Part shown: positions 1 to 7,742 of the stretch, piece after piece
Numbering within the stretch: position 1 is the stretch's first letter
How the letters are laid out: every line of letters begins with the position of its first letter
Origin: a virus
Length of the DNA stretch: 24,222 nt
IMG/VR virus record: IMGVR_UViG_3300025769_000825
Location: 1 to 24,222 of that record
Reading direction: 5' to 3' (one strand)
Notes under the pieces: generated by a model
The model's input: only the letters and a program-made list of their open reading frames with translations
What the model was told of the DNA's origin: nothing
The model's database searches: none
Position numbers and translations under genes: made by a program

Positions 1-663
1 GCTAATTACAATACCTTTTATGGGTCAAGAGCAGGTTATGCAGCCACATCAAGTGAAAATGTCTGTATTGGTGCTTATGGCGGAAGTTCATTCACTAGTA
101 GTTACCATAATACAATTATTGGCTATAATGCACAAACAAACCATGCAAGTAATGGGAATACTGAAAATGTTATAGGACATGGAGTTACAGGTATAGGAAG
201 TGGTTATAATACTCTTGGGGGTAACGCTAACAGAACTTATAACCAACAGGGTAGTTCATCTTGGTCAGGAACTTCAGACGAAAGACTTAAAACAGATGTC
301 GTAAATGAGCCTTTAGGTTTATCTTTTATTAATGATTTAAGACCAGTCAAATTTAAGTGGAAAAAAAAGAAGGATGTTGATTCTTCTACATTTCCTACTA
401 TTTATGAAGAAGGCTCAGAAGAAAGAGTACAACCTACAGAACATGGTGTAGACAAACATGGATTTTTGGCACAAGAGTTAGAATCAACCATTGCAAACTA
501 TGCTGATGCTGGTGATGCAGGACACGAAATATTTAAACAAACAACGGATGGAGTATATACAGCTTCACCATCAGCACTTATACCAATGCTAGTCAAAGCA
601 TTACAAGAAGCAGATGATAAGATAGATGCTTTAACAGCAAGAATTGAAACTCTAGAGGGATAA
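1..663 (+). CDS. Tail fibre or spike C-terminus with S74 intramolecular chaperone domain (5'-partial)
   Basis: The frame is open from the window edge, so the N-terminus is missing; 220 residues are visible. Residues 1-80 are Gly/Asn/Ser-rich with recurring N-T-x-x-G and I-G-x-x-A motifs, like a trimeric beta-roll. From about residue 92 the protein has the S-D-E-R-L-K signature, then a segment with D-L-R-P-V-x-F-K-W, H-G-F-x-A-Q-E-L and a C-terminal heptad stretch. This is the pattern of the peptidase S74 / endosialidase chaperone domain. In that family the domain helps the fibre trimerise and then cuts itself off just before the Ser of S-D-x-R-x-K (Ser92 here). I infer a receptor-binding fibre or spike. 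It is the first gene of the rightward block, and a small gene starts 2 bases after its stop. Confidence 0.88.
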   Translation, partial: ANYNTFYGSRAGYAATSSENVCIGAYGGSSFTSSYHNTIIGYNAQTNHASNGNTENVIGHGVTGIGSGYNTLGGNANRTYNQQGSSSWSGTSDERLKTDVVNEPLGLSFINDLRPVKFKWKKKKDVDSSTFPTIYEEGSEERVQPTEHGVDKHGFLAQELESTIANYADAGDAGHEIFKQTTDGVYTASPSALIPMLVKALQEADDKIDALTARIETLEG

Positions 664-664
664 T

Positions 665-934
665 ATGCAAACAGTAACAGAAGTACTAACAGCAGCAACT
701 TATAGCGTTAACATTATTAATGAGATTAATAATGGTACATATTCTATTATTGGACTCACCCAAGAAGAAAAAAATCAAATAGTTCAAAACAATGTAGACC
801 ATCTTGAACTTATCTTGGCTTATGAGCCATCAGATGAAAATGATGACACACCTGACGTAGTAGGAGACTCATCAGATAAGTCTAGCTATACAGATGCGAT
901 TGCTACAGGTAAAGCATATATTGCAGCTAACTAA
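665..934 (+). CDS. Small acidic hypothetical protein downstream of tail fibre
   Basis: 89 residues, family not recognised. The N-terminal half is hydrophobic/mixed (contains Y-S-I-I-G-L-T-Q-E-E-K). The C-terminal half is acidic, with a D-E-N-D-D run around residues 57-61, and it ends in a small-residue-rich tail. There is no signal peptide or clear membrane segment. The ATG lies 2 bases after the tail-fibre stop, so it is probably translated by coupling. Position suggests a fibre-associated or virion accessory protein, but nothing in the sequence proves it. Confidence 0.7.
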   Translation: MQTVTEVLTAATYSVNIINEINNGTYSIIGLTQEEKNQIVQNNVDHLELILAYEPSDENDDTPDVVGDSSDKSSYTDAIATGKAYIAAN

Positions 935-976
935 ACTAGGTTAATATGAAAATAACAAAATTTAACAACTGGACAC

Positions 977-2020
977 ATGAAAAAATTAACATATTTAATA
1001 CCACTTCTTTTTATTAACTTCTCCCAAGCGGATCCGGTGGGTGACTGTACTGCAGGAACACAATATTGTGAGGACAATGGGTTAACAACAATTAACACTA
1101 CGGTGACGACAAACACTAATACCAACACCAATAACAACACCAATACAAATAATAACACTAACGTCAATACAAATAATAACACCAATGTATCGACGAACAC
1201 TAACAACAACACCAACGTATCGACGAATACAAACAACAACAATAATGTTAGTAACTCGACGTCGAACAATACTAATACGAACAATAATATCAATACTTCA
1301 ACTTCTAATTCAACGGTTAATTCTACGGTAAATCAAAATGTCAATAATACGAGCACTTCTAACAACACTAACGTCAACACTTCGACTAACACGAATATCA
1401 ATTCATCTACGTCAGACTCAAATGTTACTACTAATAACAAAAATATTAACGAAAATAACACAAAAACTGACAACACGAATAGAAACATCAACGAATCGAA
1501 TAGCACGCAAACTATCAACCAAAATGTAAAAAGCAAAGCACCCCCTGCTTCTGCTATAGCGCCTAGTATTATGTCTTACTCACAAGACCTCTGTACTGTA
1601 GGTCGTTCTGGTGCATTTCAAGGGCAAGTATTTGGGTTCTCTACAGGAGCAACTGTAACTGACGAGAACTGTGAACGCTTAAAACTTTCCAAGTATCTAT
1701 ATGATACCGGCATGAAAGTGGCTTCCGTATCTATACTTTGTCAAGACCCGAGAGTATTTAAGGCTATGGAAATGGCTGGTACTCCTTGCCCTTACCAAGG
1801 TCAGATAGGTAAGGAAGCGACAAAAGCTTGGGCAGAAAACAAATCTAAAAGGCCTGATGCTAAAGAACAAGAAAAGTTATTTATACAAAAATGCACGCAT
1901 GAATTTAATCCTAGTAGAAACAAAATAAATAAAGACGTTGTGGGGCTAGTCAAAAAAACTTACACAAGAAAAACTAAAACCAACAGACAATGCAAAAAAG
2001 AATTTTATGCTACGCAGTAG
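977..2020 (+). CDS. Exported Asn/Thr-rich low-complexity protein
   Basis: 347 residues. Residues 1-18 form a Sec signal peptide: M-K-K, a hydrophobic core, and a probable signal peptidase I site after S-Q-A. Residues about 37-185 are almost only Asn, Thr and Ser with occasional Val/Ile, in T-N-T-N-N-N and T-N-V-S-T-N-T-N-N-N units. Residues about 190-347 are a normal-complexity domain with several Cys (D-L-C-T-V-G, E-N-C-E-R-L-K-L, C-Q-D-P-R-V-F, T-P-C-P) and a basic tail. I know similar C-terminal domains only as uncharacterised proteins of marine phages. The gene overlaps the next by 31 bases, which also encodes an exported protein, so the pair is probably co-translated. An exported or virion-displayed protein is likely; function unknown. 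Confidence 0.82.
   Translation: MKKLTYLIPLLFINFSQADPVGDCTAGTQYCEDNGLTTINTTVTTNTNTNTNNNTNTNNNTNVNTNNNTNVSTNTNNNTNVSTNTNNNNNVSNSTSNNTNTNNNINTSTSNSTVNSTVNQNVNNTSTSNNTNVNTSTNTNINSSTSDSNVTTNNKNINENNTKTDNTNRNINESNSTQTINQNVKSKAPPASAIAPSIMSYSQDLCTVGRSGAFQGQVFGFSTGATVTDENCERLKLSKYLYDTGMKVASVSILCQDPRVFKAMEMAGTPCPYQGQIGKEATKAWAENKSKRPDAKEQEKLFIQKCTHEFNPSRNKINKDVVGLVKKTYTRKTKTNRQCKKEFYATQ
1096..1530 (+). repeat. Degenerate Asn/Thr-coding microrepeats within the exported protein gene
   Basis: A tract of short AAC/AAT/ACT/ACG-rich units. The clearest pair is two adjacent 30-base copies at 1181-1210 and 1211-1240 differing at 3 positions by eye, each encoding T-N-V-S-T-N-T-N-N-N. Synonymous AAC/AAT and ACA/ACT/ACG variation among units suggests the amino-acid pattern is kept while the DNA drifts. 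Copy number could change by slippage. Confidence 0.75.
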
Positions 2021-4005
2021 CTAGTCTGCTATCATTTAGTGTATATGGACAATACACTTACGAATCAGGACAAGACTTATATCACCTGCAAACAAACGCT
2101 AACAATTTTGAGGGCGAGCTAGCATACGAAGTTTCTGATGATGGTATTAGCCCTGCAATTGACCTTTCTTTTGATTTTACTTTCTATGGCTCTACATTTA
2201 GCCAAGCAAGGATGGCAACGAATGGATGTTTGCATTTTGGGAATAGTGGTAGCTATTGCAATGACTATACTCCTGACCCTATTAACGGGCAACACACCTA
2301 TACCATATATGCTTTCTGGACTGACTTAATTAGAGACTCTGATTCTCGTATGAAGTCTTGGGGAGACTCAAGCAAAATGATATTTGGTTGGTACGACATG
2401 AGAGAGTACAACCGAGCATCAGACAACAGCTTTGAGATAATACTTTGGAACAATAACTCTTTTGATTTGCGTTACGGTCATTTAGATATTATTAATCATG
2501 ATGTATTAATAGGTGAAGTAGGATCTAAAAAAGAAGATTCATACACTTATTATTATCATGATGAATGTAATACTGGATCAACCAACTCGTCTACTTGTGT
2601 AAACACTGATTGGAATAATTCAGACAAAAACCAAAATTTAGAAAATGGGGGGTCTTTGTATGGGGCAGGTAGTGGCAATAATATTGATTGCAGCAATCCT
2701 TTAAATGATTCTAGTTGTAGTGGTTATGCAGATGCTTATCAAACTCAACAATGCAATATTGATCAATTATATTCAGAATCGTGTCCTTACTACTGGGAGG
2801 CTTATGATGACTGGCAGTGTGGTTTAGACCCGCAGTATGGGCCTTTTTGTCCGGGGTATAGACAAGATGCAGACATAGGGTATTTTCAAGAAGAAGAATA
2901 TTTTGACTATGGGTATGAAGAGGAATATTTTGGCTACGAAGAAGAACCTATATTTGAAGAATATGTATTTGAGGTTGAAGAACAGTTTTTTGAAGAGCCA
3001 GAGTTTATTTTTGAAGAAGAGGTAGCCTTTGAGGTTTATGAAGAATACCTAGAGCCTTTTGAAATAGGACTAGAGTTTGAAGACCCACTAGAACTGCCCC
3101 TAGAAGATTTACTGGTAGAGGAATTTATATTTCAGGAAACATTTTTAGTAGAAGACTTTACTGAACCAGAAACTTTTATTGAGATAGAAACAATTGAAGA
3201 GCTAGAAGAATGGTTTGAAGAAGCAGTCATGGAAGAGGAACTCGTTTTTAACGAACCCGAAGAACTTGTAGAAGAAGTAATTGAGGAAAAACCCATAGAA
3301 GAAACTCCAGAAGAATTTATTACAGACGAAAAAAGTTCTATAAGCAAAGAAACTGCTTTAAAAGTTGTTGCATCAACTATAACAACAGCAAAACAAAGTG
3401 TAAGTGGTACTGACTCGGGTAGTTCTGTAGGGGCCCAAGGGGGAACATCTACAACAGCTTCTAACATGAGTAGCTCTTCTGGGGGCATAAGCACTAGTAG
3501 TTCCCCAAGTATTTCAGATCAGTTTGCATCTTCTACTGCACAAAACAACCAGGTATTAAACATGAGCGCAACTGTTTCGTCTTCAACAGGAACGCAGACA
3601 GATACTGTAGAGACAACCAGTGTCGCAGTTGATACCACTAGTACACAAACCATACAAAGTCAGATAGATATATCTATGCCTACAAATTCTACAGACACCG
3701 AAACAGAACAGTTAGTGGAGGATGTTATTGCACAAAACATGCAGGCTGCACAAGAAGATGTAATAGCTAAACAAGAAGAAACTGGGGAGTATGGGTCTGA
3801 AGACCTTGTAATTTCTTATATAGGTTTTGTACCTGGATTTAACACCTATAGAGCAGTATCAATACCAGAAAAAGAATTTTGGTATGAGCCAAAAAACATT
3901 TATACTAATAACAGACTATTAGATAACACTGCAGCTTTTTATGAGCTTGCAGGTCAAAGCATTACAACTTTGACTAATTTAAAAGAAATGCAACCAAATT
4001 TATAG
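1990..4005 (+). CDS. Exported multidomain protein: nidogen-like domain, Cys repeats, Glu/aromatic tract
   Basis: 671 residues. Residues 1-20 are a signal peptide with likely cleavage after V-Y-G. Residues about 40-180 resemble a nidogen-like (NIDO) extracellular beta domain (F-T-F-Y-G, M-A-T-N-G-C-L-H-F-G, Y-A-F-W-T-D-L, then F-E-I-I-L-W). Residues about 232-290 hold three ~22-residue Cys repeats built on C-x-[GP]-Y-x-x-[AD]-Y and Q-C. Residues about 295-455 are a long Glu/Phe/Tyr tract (repeated E-E-E-Y-F, F-E-E). Residues about 456-600 are Ser/Thr-rich, followed by a conserved-looking C-terminal domain (G-F-N-T-Y and Y-E-P-K-N-I-Y). The start overlaps the upstream gene by 31 bases; starting here gives an intact signal peptide. 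An extracellular or envelope-facing role is inferred. No catalytic motif is evident. Confidence 0.82.
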   Translation: MQKRILCYAVASLLSFSVYGQYTYESGQDLYHLQTNANNFEGELAYEVSDDGISPAIDLSFDFTFYGSTFSQARMATNGCLHFGNSGSYCNDYTPDPINGQHTYTIYAFWTDLIRDSDSRMKSWGDSSKMIFGWYDMREYNRASDNSFEIILWNNNSFDLRYGHLDIINHDVLIGEVGSKKEDSYTYYYHDECNTGSTNSSTCVNTDWNNSDKNQNLENGGSLYGAGSGNNIDCSNPLNDSSCSGYADAYQTQQCNIDQLYSESCPYYWEAYDDWQCGLDPQYGPFCPGYRQDADIGYFQEEEYFDYGYEEEYFGYEEEPIFEEYVFEVEEQFFEEPEFIFEEEVAFEVYEEYLEPFEIGLEFEDPLELPLEDLLVEEFIFQETFLVEDFTEPETFIEIETIEELEEWFEEAVMEEELVFNEPEELVEEVIEEKPIEETPEEFITDEKSSISKETALKVVASTITTAKQSVSGTDSGSSVGAQGGTSTTASNMSSSSGGISTSSSPSISDQFASSTAQNNQVLNMSATVSSSTGTQTDTVETTSVAVDTTSTQTIQSQIDISMPTNSTDTETEQLVEDVIAQNMQAAQEDVIAKQEETGEYGSEDLVISYIGFVPGFNTYRAVSIPEKEFWYEPKNIYTNNRLLDNTAAFYELAGQSITTLTNLKEMQPNL

Positions 4006-4013
4006 GAGGTTTT

Positions 4014-4367
4014 ATGGATTGGTTTCAAAATAAAACAACACAGGTAATTGCCTTAGTAGGAATTGTTTCTACTCTTGCCGGATTTGGTTATACAGGAGCT
4101 ACTTATGTAAACCGTATAGCAAATTTAGAAGCTAAAATTGGTGGCATAGGTGATACCAAAGTGGCACAAAAAGCTATTGAAGAAAGGTTTAGTGGCATAG
4201 AAAAATCTGTTCAGTATTTAGAAAAACAAATAGATGGTATAACGGTTCCAGATGTTACTGAAATAAAAACAGATATAGCTACAATTAAAGCTGACATACA
4301 ATCTCTTAATAAAGAAGTAGATAAGTTAGAAAGTAAATTAGAAAATAAAAATCCATTAGCGGGGTAA
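4014..4367 (+). CDS. Membrane-anchored coiled-coil protein, i-spanin-like topology
   Basis: 117 residues. A short N-terminus is followed by one membrane segment at about residues 10-30 (V-I-A-L-V-G-I-V-S-T-L-A), then a heptad-rich coiled coil to about residue 112, which ends in N-P-L-A-G. A strong Shine-Dalgarno (AGGAGG) precedes the ATG by 5 bases. The gene sits directly before the holin and endolysin. N-terminal TM plus periplasmic coiled coil is the topology of inner-membrane spanins, which fuse the membranes at lysis, but I see no partner outer-membrane lipoprotein. It could equally be a holin accessory protein. Confidence 0.75.
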   Translation: MDWFQNKTTQVIALVGIVSTLAGFGYTGATYVNRIANLEAKIGGIGDTKVAQKAIEERFSGIEKSVQYLEKQIDGITVPDVTEIKTDIATIKADIQSLNKEVDKLESKLENKNPLAG

Positions 4368-4369
4368 TT

Positions 4370-4855
4370 ATGAAATTTGGTGCAATAAAAAATTTAGTTG
4401 GGGCCTTGGCTCCTACATTAGGGTCTGCTTTAGGTGGTCCTTTGGGTGGTCAAGCAGCTTCTATTGTTGCTGATGTTTTGGGGTGTGCTCCAGAACCAAA
4501 AGCAATTAACCAAGCTATACAACAAGCAACCCCGGAGCAAATGCTTCAACTTAAAAAAGCAGAACAAAACTTTGAAGTTCAAATGAAAGAACTTGAGGTA
4601 GATATCTTCGCTCTCGAAGTACAGGATAAACAACAAGCAAGAAGTAGTTTTTCAAGAGATTGGACAGCGAGAATTATGGGAACTGCTGTAGTTGGTGGTT
4701 TTCTTGGGTATATTTTCTTAGTTACCTTACAACCACCAGAACAAAACTCTGAAGCTTTAATTAACTTAGTTCTTGGATACCTTGGCGGACTAGCTAGTGC
4801 TGTGATATCATTTTATTTTGGGGCATCAAACACGCCTGACAAAAAAGAAGATTAA
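4370..4855 (+). CDS. Holin, three-TM GTA-type family
   Basis: 161 residues. There is a Gly/Ala-rich N-terminal amphipathic or hydrophobic stretch (about 8-40), a central charged helical region (about 48-88) and two strong membrane segments (about 100-121 and 128-152), followed by a charged tail. The pattern, with R-S-x-F-S-R-D-W-T-A-R before the first strong TM, matches the family called 'holin of 3 TMs, for gene-transfer release'. Such proteins permeabilise the inner membrane so that the endolysin can reach the wall. It starts 2 bases after the preceding coiled-coil gene, and the M15 endolysin lies just downstream. Confidence 0.82.
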   Translation: MKFGAIKNLVGALAPTLGSALGGPLGGQAASIVADVLGCAPEPKAINQAIQQATPEQMLQLKKAEQNFEVQMKELEVDIFALEVQDKQQARSSFSRDWTARIMGTAVVGGFLGYIFLVTLQPPEQNSEALINLVLGYLGGLASAVISFYFGASNTPDKKED

Positions 4856-4870
4856 ATTAAGGAGTAATTT

Positions 4871-5104
4871 ATGGCTGACAATGATCTAAAAACGGTTAAT
4901 TTCGATGGTTTTGAATATAAAATTGAAGATTTAACCCCGAGAGCAATAGAAGGTTTTAACATGCTTGTTAAATTACAGCAAGAAATTGCTAATATTTCTT
5001 ATGATTTGCGTATTAATCAAGCAGCACAAAAACTAATATCTGAGGAACTTAAAACAACCCTTAAGGAAGATAAGATTAAGTATGTGGAGAAAGAAGAAGA
5101 ATAA
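4871..5104 (+). CDS. Small helical protein in the lysis cassette (DUF6447-like?)
   Basis: 77 residues. It begins with a beta-like segment containing V-N-F-D-G-F-E-Y-K-I-E-D-L, followed by a helical, coiled-coil-like remainder with a charged end. The layout resembles short phage proteins of the DUF6447 type, but I assign that only tentatively from memory. A strong Shine-Dalgarno (AAGGAG) precedes the start. Its 3' end overlaps the endolysin start by 23 bases, implying coupled translation. Role unknown. Confidence 0.7.
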   Translation: MADNDLKTVNFDGFEYKIEDLTPRAIEGFNMLVKLQQEIANISYDLRINQAAQKLISEELKTTLKEDKIKYVEKEEE

Positions 5105-5474
5105 CTGGAAGTACTTTACTGAGGATGAAGTAAAGTGTAAACATACAGGTTTATGTGAAATGGATGATGACTTCATGCATAAACTTGATACAATACGAGA
5201 AGAGGTAGGGGTACCTTTTGTTATTACTAGCGGGTATAGAGATAAGACCCATCCTATAGAAGCTAAAAAATCCAAGCCAGGAGCCCACGCATCGGGCAAG
5301 GCGATAGACATACTTATACGAGGAAAGGATGCCTTAAAACTTATTGAGGTAGCCCTTAAACACGGTATAACGGGTCTAGGTGTAAAACAACATGGTGATA
5401 GCAGGTTTATCCATCTCGACACCCTTGAAGCAGAGGCAACGCGCCCGCGCCCCCACATATGGAGTTACAAATGA
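5082..5474 (+). CDS. Endolysin, M15-family zinc peptidase
   Basis: 130 residues. The protein matches the small single-domain M15 peptidases (D-Ala-D-Ala or L-Ala-D-Glu carboxypeptidase-like). It has an N-terminal Y-F-T-E-D-E-V-K-C-K-H-T-G segment, T-S-G-Y-R at about 49-53, the zinc motif H69-x6-D76 (H-A-S-G-K-A-I-D) and a second H-x-D at H111/D113. These enzymes cut peptidoglycan stem peptides. The start at 5082 keeps the family's N-terminal segment; the next in-frame ATG would remove it. Its stop overlaps the next gene as ATGA. Lack of a signal peptide fits holin-dependent release. Confidence 0.9.
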   Translation: MWRKKKNNWKYFTEDEVKCKHTGLCEMDDDFMHKLDTIREEVGVPFVITSGYRDKTHPIEAKKSKPGAHASGKAIDILIRGKDALKLIEVALKHGITGLGVKQHGDSRFIHLDTLEAEATRPRPHIWSYK

Positions 5475-5746
5475 TCGACGATGTATCAAATAGATTAGAT
5501 AAATTAGATACTAAAATTGATAAATTAGCTGATGCAATAGTAGCTATTGCACGCATTGAAGAAAGGGTAACAACTGTATTGAAACAAAATGACAGATTTA
5601 TTATGCGAATGGACCGCTTAGAAGATAGGGTAGAAATTGTTGAACAAAAAGCCATAGTAAATACAAAGGGGGTTAGCATGTTTGAAAGAGCGTTTTGGAT
5701 TATCTTCGCAGGAATAGTTAGCATAATCGTGTATACTTTCAAATGA
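5471..5746 (+). CDS. Coiled-coil protein with C-terminal membrane anchor (XhlA-like)
   Basis: 91 residues from the ATG at 5471, which I prefer to the one at 5459. It has GGAG six bases upstream and overlaps the endolysin stop as ATGA. The first ~65 residues are heptad-rich coiled coil (L-D-K-L-D-T-K-I-D-K-L, then R-M-D-R-L-E-D-R-V). A single hydrophobic segment lies near residues 72-90, ending at the C-terminus. This is the layout of XhlA-type holin-associated proteins and mirrors the N-terminally anchored protein at 4014. It probably assists membrane disruption during lysis; the exact role is inferred. Confidence 0.75.
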   Translation: MIDDVSNRLDKLDTKIDKLADAIVAIARIEERVTTVLKQNDRFIMRMDRLEDRVEIVEQKAIVNTKGVSMFERAFWIIFAGIVSIIVYTFK

Positions 5747-5747
5747 T

Positions 5748-7742
5748 ATGGCGTATTTTAAACTCATCACGTTTGGCGGACTTGCTCCTCAAGTCTCACC
5801 TAGATTACTAAAAGATAACCTAGCTCAAACAGCAATTGATGTAAACCTAGACAGCGGCAGGCTTGTCCCTATTACTCAAGATTCACAAACACTTGTATTA
5901 AGTAATTCAAGTAGAACCAGTATATTTAAATACACAGACTCACCCGAAAGATGGTTACAGTTTGACGAGGACGTGGATGTAGTTCCAGGTCCCATAGCTG
6001 GTGATACAAACGATACAGTTTATTGGTCAGGACAGTCTTACCCACGTATGGGTAGAAGTGATGTTATTGTTGGATCTGCCCCTTTCCCAAGTAATTTTTA
6101 CAGGTTAGGTATACCAGCACCAACAGCAGCACCGACCGTGGCCCTTGTAGCGCCAACCTCTATTGATGCTACGATAACTACAACAATTAATTCTTCCACG
6201 ATTACAGTTACTACAGCGAGTAATCACGGTGCGTCTGTAGGCGATTATGTAACATTATCTAGTTTTGGTGGTGGTAGTGGGCTTGCAACAAATGGTATAC
6301 CAGCTACAGATATAAACTTAGATCATAAAATTGTATCTGTACCCAGTGCAACAACTCTAACCGTTGAAGTAAATAGTGCAGCTACCTCATCAGGTACATC
6401 TAGTTCTGTTACAAATGGTGCAACATTTAACGATGATTCTAGTGCTCTGACAGATTTTAGTACTTCTTATGTGTATACATTTGTTAGTGCTTATGGGGAA
6501 GAAGGACCACCATCAGCAGCTTCTACAGTTATAACTACGGATGATAATAGAAGCGTAACGATATCAGGCCTTGAAACAAGTACCTCGGGCACCGGTCGAA
6601 CGAACACTAATCTAAGTAAAAAGCGTATATATAGATCCAATACTGGCTCAAATACAACAGCTTTTCAGTTTGTTGGTGAAGTTACTTTAGCTACCACAAC
6701 GTTTACAGATACTTCTAAAAACTCGGCTTTACAAGAAATTATCCCTTCTACTTATTGGATTGGCCCACCGAATGAAGATACAAGTTTGTATCCCGATGGC
6801 CCTATGAAAGGTTTAACTGCTTTACCGAATGGGGTATTTGCTGGTTTTACAGGAAAACGTATTTGTTTCTCAGAGCCTTTCTTACCACATGCTTGGCCTG
6901 TCACGTACAGAATTACTTTAGAAGATAATATTGTTGCTATTGGTGCCGCAGGCAATGGTTTGATTGTAACTACAGAGGGTAGACCTTATTTAATCTCAGG
7001 TACTGACCCACAATCCATGACTGCTTATCGTATGGAAGCAGCACAGTCTTGTTCAAGTAAAAAATCTCTAGTAGATATGGGCGCATTTGTTTTGTACGCA
7101 GGTCCTGAAGGGTTGGTTGCTGCGGCAGGTACAGAAGTTAGAGTTGTTACCGAAGGTATTATTAGTCCAGATCAATGGCAATCAAGCTATTACCCCTCAA
7201 CAATAAAGGGTTTTTTGTGGGAAGGTAGATATGTTGGTTTTTATCATACAGGCTCTGCTTATGGTGGCTTTATATTTGACACTAGGGGCGGAGAGCCTCT
7301 CTTTACCGAGTTAAGTGAATCAAATGCTGTGCCTGGTGGTTTTACTGATCCCGATGATAATGAACTTTACATTATCATTGATGATGATATTAAAAAGTTT
7401 CAAGGTAGTGCAACCAATGAAACTTTTACTTGGAAATCAAAAGAGTTTGTAACTCCTAAACCAACTAGCATGGGATTTGCTAAAGTAGATGCAGAAGCTT
7501 TTCCTGTAACACTTAAAGTTTATGGAGATGGGTCTGTTATTTACAACGCTACTATTAGTACAGCTGGCAGTGTTTACTCAGTTACAGGCACAACACCTAG
7601 CTTTAGTGCAACAACTATAAATGAACCTGTTGTACGTTTACCGGCGGGTGTACACCGCACTTTTGCAATAGAGGTTTCTTCAGCAAAAATAGTGAACGAG
7701 GTTTGTGTTGGTGAGTCTATTGATGAACTAAGGAGCATTTAA
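5748..7742 (+). CDS. Large virion/tail structural protein
   Basis: 664 residues. The N-terminus (F-G-G-L-A-P-Q-V-S-P-R-L-L, then A-Q-T-A-x-D-V-N-L-D-S-G-R-L) is typical of a widespread, uncharacterised phage structural protein. In these proteins a line-up of 'outlined' N-terminal residues is followed by beta-rich repeats. The middle (about 130-260) is Thr/Ser-rich with an Ig/FN3-like look (Y-V-Y-T-F-V-S-A-Y-G-E-E-G-P-P-S). The rest alternates short beta segments, consistent with a propeller or tail-hub fold, which is inference. It begins 1 base after the previous stop, and its last base overlaps the start of the fibre gene, so the two are probably made together. Confidence 0.8.
   Translation: MAYFKLITFGGLAPQVSPRLLKDNLAQTAIDVNLDSGRLVPITQDSQTLVLSNSSRTSIFKYTDSPERWLQFDEDVDVVPGPIAGDTNDTVYWSGQSYPRMGRSDVIVGSAPFPSNFYRLGIPAPTAAPTVALVAPTSIDATITTTINSSTITVTTASNHGASVGDYVTLSSFGGGSGLATNGIPATDINLDHKIVSVPSATTLTVEVNSAATSSGTSSSVTNGATFNDDSSALTDFSTSYVYTFVSAYGEEGPPSAASTVITTDDNRSVTISGLETSTSGTGRTNTNLSKKRIYRSNTGSNTTAFQFVGEVTLATTTFTDTSKNSALQEIIPSTYWIGPPNEDTSLYPDGPMKGLTALPNGVFAGFTGKRICFSEPFLPHAWPVTYRITLEDNIVAIGAAGNGLIVTTEGRPYLISGTDPQSMTAYRMEAAQSCSSKKSLVDMGAFVLYAGPEGLVAAAGTEVRVVTEGIISPDQWQSSYYPSTIKGFLWEGRYVGFYHTGSAYGGFIFDTRGGEPLFTELSESNAVPGGFTDPDDNELYIIIDDDIKKFQGSATNETFTWKSKEFVTPKPTSMGFAKVDAEAFPVTLKVYGDGSVIYNATISTAGSVYSVTGTTPSFSATTINEPVVRLPAGVHRTFAIEVSSAKIVNEVCVGESIDELRSI

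Noticed and set aside
946-1017. 23-codon ORF (starts M-K-I-T-K-F-N-N-W) before and into the exported Asn/Thr protein
   Set aside because: It overlaps the signal-peptide codons in another frame, has only a weak ribosome-binding site and no motif. It may be a leader peptide but cannot be supported.
931-1293. Leftward ORF rich in Leu/Val/Phe opposite the Asn/Thr tract (and similar ones to 1536)
   Set aside because: These are reverse complements of AAC/ACT-rich repeats, which necessarily read as GTT/TTG-type hydrophobic codons. They have no Shine-Dalgarno and overlap a convincing exported protein gene.
5459-5470. Earlier ATG for the XhlA-like coiled-coil protein
   Set aside because: ATG 5471 has GGAG at the right distance and the usual ATGA overlap with the endolysin stop.
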